DNA from: Vanessa cardui
Lineage: Eukaryota; Arthropoda; Insecta; Lepidoptera; Nymphalidae
Direction of reading: 5' to 3'
Length of the DNA: 64,000 nucleotides
Assembly (NCBI RefSeq): GCF_905220365.1
Contig: NC_061126.1
Coordinates: 9,238,001-9,302,000, forward strand
Made by a program: the position numbers and the translations under genes. Below are positions 1 through 8,905 of this stretch, piece by piece. A model generated the notes under the pieces. The model ran no database searches and was not told the DNA's origin. It was given only the letters and a program-made list of their open reading frames with translations. Within the stretch, counting starts at the first letter, position 1; the number at the start of each line of letters is the position of its first letter.

Positions 1-52
1 TAAGATGTTATGTCCCTTGTGCCTATAGTTACATTGGCTCACTCACCAACAT
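1..52 (-). repeat. Fragment of a dispersed lepidopteran repeat, cut by the window edge
   Basis: The first 50 bases match, in reverse, a repeat I recognise from many butterfly genomes (a segment ending in GGTGAGTGAGCCAGTG and a stretch reading as 'ggcacaagggacataacatctta'-like). Decayed relatives occur near 11957-12115, 18641-18690, 30055-30190 and 31842-32100. The family name is not certain; it is probably a SINE or the 3' end of a non-LTR element. It lies beyond the likely end of the aop transcript. Confidence 0.6.
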
Positions 53-709
53 AGTAGGTGCCAAATATCTTGAACGATGGGGCAAGAAATTCGTGAAAAC
101 GCGCTTAGTATAAATAGGATAGGTTATTGTCGTAATAATTACTTTTCATGTCATTTAATTTGATCGTCGATAATTATAATTACGCTGGTCTATGTTCGGC
201 TGTTGGGCATTTACGAGATGTGACAGTTTTTAAGTAGTTTTAGATGAACATTTTAGCATTTCACCAATACTAAATCCATTTGAATATTGAGAGGTAGAAT
301 GAATAAAATGTAAAAAAAAGAAAACAAATTACAATAACATTACTTCCATTTATTTTAAGTTATAATCTGACACAATATTTTAGATTATATTTATTTGTAT
401 TGTGTACAAGTTGGAAATTGTGGCTAATGCCAGATAGAAATTATTGTAAAAATACAAACTCGATCATAACTATTCTTACTGATACCTAGGTACTTTGATA
501 AAGCTCCACATTTTGTTTGACAAACCATACATACACTCTTTTGGTTCACTTAAAATCTAACTTATTTAAACTAATATTTACAAACACGATATTTTACGCT
601 CTATTACATTATTTACCTATATTGTTATAAGAGATCACAGAAAATTGTAGCTGGAAATCATTGAGTAAAAGCCCTAGCATATTCTATAAGACTACCACTT
701 CATACTTTT

Positions 710-717
710 TATCACAG
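710..717 (-). promoter_or_regulatory. K-box (CTGTGATA) in the aop 3'UTR
   Basis: The minus strand reads CTGTGATA, the complete K-box octamer, which in flies is the target of the miR-2/miR-13 seed family (UAUCACAG). Core TGTGAT copies also lie at 634-639 and near 1457. The site works only if the long 3'UTR form is used. Confidence 0.45.
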
Positions 718-934
718 TGGAATTTTAGATTGATTTTTCAAGGCATTGTTTAGGTAGGTTAGTTAAATTATTGTCTTTTCAACATTTATATTAATAACAT
801 AATTTATAGAACAAGTGTACATGAAAAAATCTATGTAAATAAAAGTTACCAATTTAATACAGGTATAAAGGTGTGGTAGCTTTAATAATATGTTTCACAT
901 GCTACAATTGATTTTTGCCAAAAAAATAAAACAA

Positions 935-942
935 TGGAAGAC
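935..942 (-). promoter_or_regulatory. Predicted miR-7 8-mer target site, aop 3'UTR
   Basis: The minus strand reads GTCTTCCA, complementary to bases 1-8 of miR-7 (UGGAAGAC). In Drosophila, yan mRNA is a validated miR-7 target with several 3'UTR sites. This copy sits about 555 bases downstream of the stop codon, so it needs the longer 3'UTR. Confidence 0.6.
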
Positions 943-1383
943 AATAATATTTCGTGTGATATTCTATGTTGACTCTTAAATTTTCAGCAATCTAGCAAAA
1001 AAAAAAAAAACAAAATAAACATACATGTAACTAATTAAATTTACAAAAATGCAAATTCACTGCGAGCCGCAGGTAGGCGCAGGGCTGCTGACGATGTTGG
1101 CAACATTTTGTTTTATAACTGCAAGATTCAGTCAGCTGTTACAAATTGTCCATTGCACAAAACATTAATATAGTCTCTATGACTTCAACACAAATAAACT
1201 CTTGTCCCCTTTTTCTAACTAGTTATGTAATTGACACTATTAGATAAAATCACTTGGCACAAAGGCATCGTTTTAGGTCCATACCCTGTCTAACTAAACT
1301 CCAGCAATCATATCAATTGATCGAAGCACTTTCAGTGTTTAAATATAATTTTTATTTTGATAATTCCACTTATATTCTTTAAA

Positions 1384-1390
1384 GGAAGAC
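1384..1390 (-). promoter_or_regulatory. Predicted miR-7 7-mer seed site, aop 3'UTR
   Basis: The minus strand reads GTCTTCC, complementary to miR-7 seed bases 2-8. It is about 107 bases past the stop codon and upstream of the proximal AATAAA (1351-1356), so even the short 3'UTR would contain it. Confidence 0.55.
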
Positions 1391-1496
1391 CGATATATCT
1401 GAGAGTTACATGACTTGATATAGAACTGCTGGAGTCATTTTCACAATTAAAATAAAAATCACACTATTAGTGTTCTGTGTCACATGTCCTTCAAAA

Positions 1497-3190
1497 TCAT
1501 TGTTCACATTTTTCACTTTTTAAATTAAGAGCATAATGTTCAGTGTTATACTCTGATTCTCGCTTCAACATCATATTATCGCCGATGAGTGCACTGATAC
1601 GATGTTTATCGTGAGGTGCGGGGGCGGGGTCGGAACGCGCTCGCTTCCGCCAGGGCTCGGATGCCGTCATACTTAAGTCAGTCGGCATATCTTCATCAAC
1701 ATTGTCCTCTTCACAGCGTTCCTCTTTCATTTCTGTTTTGACGGGAGCTTGTTGTGGAACCCGAGTCGGACTCATTTGTTGTCTTAGAAGAGAAATATTT
1801 TTAATATTTTTCAATTCAGTTGGGTTCCTTAGAAATCTGTGGAAATTAAGAAGTCAATTTAATAACAGAAAATATTGAAATCAAACAAATATTTTTATTT
1901 AATTTGGATTGATTACAATTACAATTTTATTGTTTTAAAAAGAAACTTACTGGTAACAATGTCGCTCGCCTTGTACTTTTCGTAAAATATTGACACGATA
2001 ATAATATCGCAGTGCGCGGGACATTTTGTCGTAATTCATTGACAAGTGATTTTTCTGAATACCCCAAAGCTTAGCCAATCCTGCAGGATCAACAATTTTA
2101 AAAACGCCCGTTTCTCTGTTTTTCCACGCAATATAATTTGTGTATCTTTGCGTTGGGTCATTTAAAAGTTGTTGCAAGAAATCCCACAGTAGTCTTCCAT
2201 CTGAAAGGTAAATAAAAATTAATTATAATTCTTGAAACATGGTTAATTTTTTTTTTAAAGTTTAAATGTTAATTACTTACTTGTATTAGATTCAGGCATA
2301 TCATTTGGGAAGAATTCCCTATGCTGAGTTCTGTAGTGTGAATGTTGGGGCACCACGTGGGTTTGTGGTGCAGGGCTTGTTAGAGCAGTTTCTTTCGGTG
2401 ACCGTGGTGCAGAAAATTGGGCTTCCTCATCAGAATCTGAGTGATTACTTCCAGAACTCACAGCTTGAGCTGTTACAGATACTGGTTGAGCATATCCAGG
2501 GGCGTAGTTCATAGCCTCTCCTCTTTGGGGGCTACCAGAACTGTCAACTGAGGGCGCTGGACTTAATGTCACAGAGTTTGGCTGTGCTGCTGCAGCAGCG
2601 GCGCTATGAAAATGATGGAATCCGTCAACTGCCCAAGTAGGTGTTGGAGGGTGTGAATGTGGCGATGGTGGGTATGGCGCAGCGCGCGCAGTTGGCGTCA
2701 CTGGCGAGGATGGTACTCTACCGAGCAAAGCTGCGTCGCGTACCAACATTTGAAGTACATTGTGTAAAACATCTCCCGCACCAGGACAACGTTCTCCCAA
2801 GTCCGTTTTAGTTAGGAGACAAAGAGCTTTGCCTGTAAAAGAGAAATTTATATTGTATTATATAAATGACTTAAAATTGGTCAAAGGTTTTCATAATATT
2901 TATATAATTTTTTTTTATTTACCATTCATCTGGAAAAGATCCATATCAAAATTAGGCAGATCGAACTCCCTTTCGCACCATTTTAAAAAAACGGCTACAT
3001 CTTCACGAGTCCATAATCTTGGTTCTGGAGGAAGACCGGCTGGTAGTTGAGCCTTTGTATCACCGAGCGGTGAAGGTGGAGGTGGCGCCCAAGGTAATGG
3101 GTAACGCCAAAGAAGTTCCGTCGGGCTAAATGGTAGCGGTAACCGCTCCATGCTGGGCCCTGACGGCAGTTGAAGGCTAACTACTTTCAT
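1497..3190 (-). CDS. aop: Yan / anterior open: ETS-family transcriptional repressor
   Basis: Nuclear repressor of the RTK/Ras/MAPK pathway (TEL/ETV6 class) that competes with Pointed for GGAA sites. I rebuilt four coding exons, all GT-AG: 2923-3190, 2281-2832, 1951-2200 and 1497-1836 (1410 bases, 469 residues). The start is the ATG at 3190, nine bases after the acceptor; upstream in-frame codons are intronic. PNT/SAM domain about residues 55-122; Ala92 and Val111 have the spacing of the Drosophila polymerisation residues Ala86 and Val105. PSSPVTPT (130-137) holds Ser132, matching MAPK target Ser127. The ETS domain (275-360) carries the MSRALRYYYR recognition helix. The C-terminal tail has MPTDLSM (407-413), a PxDLS CtBP-type motif, a basic WRKRARS stretch, and VKTE, LKRE and LKSE sumoylation-like motifs. 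It is far shorter than the fly protein (about 730 residues), mainly through missing low-complexity linkers. Identity is near certain; exon ends are inferred from splice signals and frame. Confidence 0.97.
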
Positions 3191-3199
3191 CACGATGTT

Positions 3200-4146
3200 C
3201 TGTAACGACAAAATCCTCAGTCAATATTGAAATTCTAAATTTCGATCTGCATTTGAGGCATTTTTCGATCTTGCCTAATTATAATGAAAAAAAAAAGACT
3301 ATTCAACGACAGGTGGCGCTGTTTATTCTTCTGTATATTTTAACAGAAATAATTTTTTTGTACTTTTGCTTTTTAAAAATTAAGTAAACGGTATTTTTTA
3401 TACACAGCTCATACCGATATACAATTTTTGGTATATATTATATGTATATTTATAGATTATAACTAAGTTGTAACTACGTAACTTCAAAATTAAATTAACT
3501 TAATATCGCTTTTAATGAAATCGTTAATTATAGCGGAAGAATAAATATAATTGACCATTATTACAATTTATAATTTTGAAAACATATTAGCTGATGCGAT
3601 AAAATATTACTAAATCATATACTGAACTAAAATCAAGTATCATTGTATTTTTAAATAATGAATGTGGGCGCTTGTACGACTGTACAAATTGTAAACATTA
3701 AGGAAGTGCAAATGGCCATTGTTAACAAGTCTCAATTTGTTTATAACATAAAAGAAAATTATATTTATTATATATAATTAGAATTACGATATTTCGCTTG
3801 TGTCAACCTTGATACTGAATCATTAGGGTTGACACCTGTTTGTGGTAATTTTTCTGAACTAAAGGGGGATACTATTGTTACATAATGATAAGGAACTATA
3901 ACACAACAATTGATGGTTGCATTATTGTATAAGAAACTCATGAGTAATATAAATATTGTTATAGTAGCAAAGTTTTACTCGTTTTAAAAAAAAACTTGTT
4001 TATAAGTTCTTTTAAAAGCATTTTTTTTAAAAGACCTGTTGGATTCTGTATCGATAGTAGTTACAGTTGGTTTTATCGGGCGGGGTCGGAAATGCGTGAG
4101 TTTGAGATAGCGCGGCTTGCCGCTCGCGATAAGCACCGCTACTCAC
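3200..4146 (-). other. aop intron 1 (between 5'UTR exon and first coding exon)
   Basis: A 947-base intron bounded by a strong donor (CCG|GTGAGT, 4146-4141) and the acceptor TTGTCGTTACAG ending at 3200, with CTGA branch-point-like sequence just upstream. It is AT-rich, with a perfect DRE octamer TATCGATA at 4049-4056 and one AAGGAAGT ETS-like site at 3700-3707. No coding potential is evident. Confidence 0.6.
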
Positions 4147-4398
4147 CGGCTGAGCTGATCCGGAACTGGCGGTGTCGTCAAAAATCCTTTTAGGCGAAGA
4201 CGTTAACTTGTAAAATCAGCACATTCGCATTGTCACAGCACTAGAAGCACAGTATCCAGTGTTCACAGAGCACCAGGCACACGCGTAGCAGCGGCGGTCC
4301 CTCCAAACGTGTCGTGTTACGGCACGCCGTAAACCAGCAGCGTATCTGAGGGATCAAGCTCGCAGACAAGCGTCGCGGGCAACTCTTCGACGCGGACT
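4147..4398 (-). other. aop: Likely aop first exon (5'UTR)
   Basis: This stretch is GC-rich compared with its surroundings and ends in a strong splice donor at 4147/4146. The proposed 5' end is the A of a TCAGTC initiator at 4400-4395. About 200 bases into the exon is a four-codon uORF (ATG CGA ATG TGC TGA). A 96-codon same-strand ORF across the region (4241-4531) begins upstream of the initiator and has no recognisable homology, so I treat it as non-coding. RNA evidence would settle the exon; alternative first exons further upstream are possible. Confidence 0.6.
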
Positions 4399-4490
4399 GA
4401 CGATGCGGTGGCGGCGCGGGCGGACGGACGCGCGTCCGCCGCTCCCCTCCGTCCCCACACCGCCTCGCCTCATATAATATAGCGGAGAAT
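4395..4490 (-). promoter_or_regulatory. Putative aop core promoter
   Basis: The minus strand has an arthropod initiator TCAGTC (4400-4395), a near-match to the downstream promoter element (4 of 5 bases) at about +28 to +32, a CpG-rich upstream block with the perfect palindrome CGGACGCGCGTCCG (4425-4438), and a TATATTATAT run about 80 bases upstream of the initiator. That last spacing is too long for a classical TATA box, so initiation could be dispersed. Confidence 0.45.
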
Positions 4491-4673
4491 GAGATAAAAC
4501 TTCGGGAACTTGTTTGAGCATAGAGTCCCATTTTTAACTGCGTATATAATGCAACTAAGTTAATGCGAACCTAGTTTATAAGGTGGATCTTATATGATAA
4601 ATATTTGCATATAACTCCTTAAAACAGTATGTTTTAATTGTAATTTACGAGGAAACTGTATACCTAGGGCATG

Positions 4674-7301
4674 CGGAAGTGCTAGTTGTGTGGTAAGATT
4701 ACGTCAGCGTGCTAGTTTTTAATAATATTGTAATATTTCCTTGTTTGTGCAGTACCTAAGAAACGACACAAATTCTCGACCGAAAATTGGATATTGCTTA
4801 CTTTCCGTGAGTATAGACGTAATACATTGTGATGAACACAAATGTATTAACAAGATTATTAAATAACGATATGTTTATGACTTATGTTATGCCGGAATAA
4901 CACCAAGAAGTAAAGAAAAGTAAGTTATATTTGGACAATGATATGTGCTGTTATTTTTAAAGTTTAGAATTTTAAAAACAATGGTATTTGATGTTTTTAT
5001 GGAGTATGTCTTGCATAGAATATACTACATTATTAATATGATTGCCCTGGCTGCTTCTTACTACCGGTTCGTACAAAAATATTCGGCAGTCAAGGCGGAA
5101 GTGGCCTCGGCATCTTTACCTGTTGCTCCCTTCGCCCACCGAGCGCCCAGTTTTTCGTCTCTTTCGTTCGTACACTATTCCTATAGGTAAAAGTGGATAG
5201 GCCTGCTCGTGTCGAGTAAGTTCATGTGGAGTAATATGGAGAATAAAACATAAGGATGTTTGGCCGTTAGTGTGCTCTCATCGTGACCGTGACCGTAGAT
5301 CTCGCGGGTACTTTCTTTGTCGAAGTTTGTTGCGATAACGAATTGACACTTACGTAAACATTAACTTCGGAAGTTTAGTTACATCATTTTCAATAAATGC
5401 AAGATTCTCATTGAAAATATTTGGTTTTTACTATGCTATTTGTTATGATTGTATAGTACCTAAACTCTTTAAAAATATCACGTATTATGATATAAATGTA
5501 CAACATATACCACGTTTGGAGTAACTATACTATAAGCACATTTTTAATATTGTCAATAATATAGTATTAATTTGCTAGTAGTAGTATAAGGTGCCTCGTT
5601 TGGAATGCGACGAGCGGTTGGGGCCAGATCTCAACACATGCGGAAGTGCCCGAAATAAGTTCATTGCGTGAGCATTTAGGTTTGGCTAACAGCTATAGTA
5701 CATTTATTTATAATGTTTTCCATTTTTTAAATAATAATAGCCAATTAATAATTTTATTTTAAGTAATAAATACCTTTTTATATAGGAGAGGCATATTAAA
5801 AATAGCCAAATAAGTCGGACATAACGTAATAAAATTCGTGAGCTTGAAATTAAATTAAATTTATGCAAAAAATTGAAATTAATTGTATTAATAAAGTATA
5901 ATTTAGTAATAAGGAAAAAAAATGTAAATAGAATAAAGCGGAAATAAGTACAAGCGTGTAAAGGAAATTAACGGGAGGCTGGGTTACCGGAACCAGGAGG
6001 GTCGCAGAACTAATCTCTGCTTAACTTCCGGTAATGTCCACGCCACGGAAAAGGAACCGACATTGCGGAAGTTGGACCCTCCTCGGATAGTTGCTGTTAC
6101 TTTGTATATGTATATATTTGATTTCTGCAATTTAAAGTGATCTATGGGTATCAATTGAGTCTGCTAGAATTTTTGTAAGTATTTATTAATAGGTAAATCG
6201 TATTTACCGGCTTGTAGGTAGGAAGAAAATAAATTGATTACTTTTTCACTTTGTAAGGGGTAAACTTGTTTTTGTGTGTCATGCAGATATTTTATTTAAC
6301 AGAACAGTGATTTCTGAGTGAAATAAAGATTCCCGGAAGTGTCTGTCTATCTGTTCTCGTCCGAGAGTGATTATCTGGATAATTAATGTTTGTCTAAATT
6401 TAAAGCATTCTTGTCATATTACATATATCGTCCTCAAAAATGTAAACAGAATTAATTATAAGATATTATTAAAGTAAGATTTAGTAAGTTTATGTTGCAA
6501 TAATTGCGCCGTGCATTTGTTAAGAAAATATAGTAAACAATTTCTTATTAATAATAATGGGAGCTAAATAAGACAAAAAAACTCGAGCCGTTTACTCATT
6601 CACGAGTTAAAAGGCACGCTAATTGAAAACGAACAACTACCAATCACAATAACATTGATTTTGATCGTGTTAGATTATGGCTACCATCAAAATTAAGCAA
6701 GTCATATCCAAGTCCATTGTTTCAAACCCGTACGGAGTCAATGCGGCTCGTAACCTTCCATATTATTTTCTAGTAAGATACTGGCACTAAACATAGTCAA
6801 ATTATGCGTACCTTAACCGCAAAGTCGACTTAAATAACGTTAGGAATATTGATAAAGAAATCCGGCTATAAATATTTATAGATGACTCAATTAATGAAAA
6901 TTTATCCACCCGTATAATGAAAAACTAGGAAATCTACATAAACTTGGCGGAAGTCTAGACCGGATGCCCGACATTTGAAATTGCAATCGTATGGAAATGC
7001 CAGTATTTCCTGTGTGCTGACCCGAATCACGAGGGTTTCTACAAAGCATAACATTAGACGTTTGTGACTTTTTATTCCTTGTTTCGCTAATTTGTTTATT
7101 TTCAATTAATAAGAATGGATAAAGTTAAATAATATTAATTTTTATGTTTAATGTTATCAAAAATGTTGTTTATTTTTTTTAAATGTGACTAATATAAGTA
7201 AATTGTTTCTTGACTATAGGCACAAAAACAAGAGAAAGAAAAAGGTTAAATTAATTTATGAAATATTGGCAATATAAGCGTACTTTTAAGACGCACTTCC
7301 G
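4674..7301. promoter_or_regulatory. Homotypic ETS-site cluster upstream of aop
   Basis: Nine perfect CGGAAGT cores lie in 2.63 kb: plus strand at 4674, 5096, 5368, 5641, 6066, 6334 and 6948; minus strand at 6024-6030 and 7295-7301. Sites 4674 and 5641 share the longer word CATGCGGAAGTGC. CCGGAA/TTCCGG-type extras occur near 5988 and 6960. The DNA between them is AT-rich and carries no convincing ORF. The core is the in vitro preferred Yan/Pointed site. The position immediately upstream of the putative aop promoter argues for auto- or cross-regulation; function is inference. Confidence 0.65.
5996..6082. repeat. Imperfect foldback containing two ETS cores
   Basis: Arm 1 has GGAGGGTC (5996-6003), then AACTTCCGGTAATGTC (6023-6038). 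Arm 2 reads, reversed, GGAGGGTC (6082-6075), one base, then AACTTCCGCAATGTC (6073-6059). The loop is 20 bases. Arm 1 holds an extra 19 bases (6004-6022) that can itself form GCAGA/TCTGC. Each arm carries one CGGAAGT core, so the pair is arranged as an inverted repeat. Possible meanings are a paired ETS operator, a foldback MITE remnant, or a transcribed hairpin. Confidence 0.6.
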
Positions 7302-8219
7302 AATGATTGCCAGTAGACCGCGACCCCAATTTAGCTGTTGTTCTGCCGTTACATAATTTAGCGCCACTCAAAACTAGGCAATGATGTCACACCGAAAAGT
7401 TGCGCCACTTTCTGCCTGTGAACTAGCAGCTCGGTAAGCAATACTACGTCGCTGAGCTTGCGAAATGTTGATTAACAACTAAGTAATTTATTGTGAATTG
7501 AATAGTGATTGGCTAGTTTTTTACGAGATAATCTTAATTCAGTGGTGCTGTTTATTATATCTTTGACAAAACACTACAGTACTTTGTCTTCGTTACAAGC
7601 TGGTGTTGCCCTTTACAGCTTATATATTACACTGTAAGTATTAAAAAAGAACAAGCAAGAATATAGGTAATACAATATGTGATTAAGCAAAAGTCTAAGT
7701 CCTGAGCCAGATCCATTATTTTCACCTTATTTCTAAAGCAAAAGGAGAATGAACAATTATTCTTCGATTCTAACGAGTAACCCCCAGCCGAGTTTCTGTG
7801 CGTTCGAGTGTCACATGACAAAGCGACCCCTTCGGTGATTTGGGATCAACATGATAAAAAAATCGTGTCGGGAATGCACCCACACTGGGAGAGGGCACAT
7901 GCTTATTCATCGTATTAGGTAACTTAAAATTGTATATTATCAGTATATTAGTTAGATTTGCCATACGAAGGTATATAATTACATTAAATAAAAAATACCG
8001 GCAAATAACTAGCTAAATTAAAATAATAACGAGTAAATACCAATCATTCATATTATTCTCCTTTCTTTGTCATGTCACAGCTGACAATGAGTTGACCTCA
8101 ATAAAATAACTAAATGCCTGTAAATTAAATAGTTCTGATTTTCAATATATATCATATATTAAGAAAGTAAATTGTTTTAAGTAAATCATTGGTGTCTTTG
8201 TGACATTATATGCGCCTCG
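7302..8219. other. Non-coding AT-rich stretch
   Basis: Short overlapping ORFs on the minus strand (7627-7964) have no recognisable product and are best explained as chance. I see no repeat family or strong site cluster here. Confidence 0.5.
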
Positions 8220-8905
8220 TAAAAAGTGTATCGTCAAGGGGCTCGCTTGGTATGTCCCAATCGGGCCATGTGCGCGCGCTCCCACGCGTAGCTGACACAT
8301 GAGTGTGCGCCAGCGCCACAGCGTAATGTACGCTACAACGTCTATGTGTGTGTAACGGAGCTGCTACTTCCTGGTACAATGCGCGAGATGCTTTATTTAA
8401 ATTCTATCTTTGTGTGCGTACAGTTTATTATTTATATTCATCTACCTCTACACGAATATTATTACATTAACGCCGTGTGTGCGTCAAGTCTTTTTAATCT
8501 CCATTGTACTTCCTGATTATGCGTTTGTGTGAGTAAGCCACTTGTTTGAATGTTGGGGCGACTTATCTCGGCGAGGGACATAGTGCAGCGTCCGATTACA
8601 TTATTAGTCGGATAGGACTGTTTTGTTTATGTTTATAATATCGATATTTCATATATTGTAATAATGTGAAAATATGTAATTGATGACAAATCTTTATGTG
8701 TATTATTTTTCTAATTGTTTGCTTGGTAGAAGAAGAGTTATACTCAGTAATTTAAACATACAATTCTATCAGCTTGTTTACATTTTCATTGGCAACAGGA
8801 AGTATAAACTCTGTTGTAATGTATCCAACGCATACTGTTCTTGGTATGAAACAATGCCAGTTCCGCTGTTGTTTGCAAAACGGCTGATTTCAGGAAGTGA
8901 CCGCA
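8220..8905. promoter_or_regulatory. Islet with four CAGGAAGT ETS sites
   Basis: A GC-rich patch (8220-8390) is followed by AT-rich DNA. Four perfect CAGGAAGT octamers lie in 533 bases: minus strand at 8366-8373 and 8508-8515, plus strand at 8796-8803 and 8891-8898. The last is directly abutted by GACCGCA (8899-8905), a RUNX/Lozenge-type site. This is a candidate enhancer; no coding potential is recognised. Confidence 0.5.

Larger units (their letters stand above)
349..1496 (-). other. aop: aop 3' untranslated region (extent inferred)
   Basis: Downstream of the aop stop codon on the minus strand there is AT-rich sequence without a further ORF. Minus-strand AATAAA signals lie at 1351-1356 (would give a UTR of about 160 bases) and at 390-395 and 349-354 (would give about 1.1 kb). 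The longer form would contain both miR-7 seed sites, the K-box and a Brd-box-like AGCTTTA at 499-505. The choice between short and long forms cannot be made from sequence alone; alternative polyadenylation is possible. Confidence 0.55.

Noticed and set aside
2305..3050. Plus-strand ORFs opposite the aop exons
   Set aside because: They are shadows of the minus-strand coding exons, which carry the PNT domain and MAPK module and are bounded by correct splice sites.
4241..4531. 96-codon minus ORF over the aop 5' region as an N-terminal coding exon
   Set aside because: It stops in the GC-rich exon before the donor, starts upstream of the likely TSS and has no resemblance to Yan N termini; GC bias explains it.
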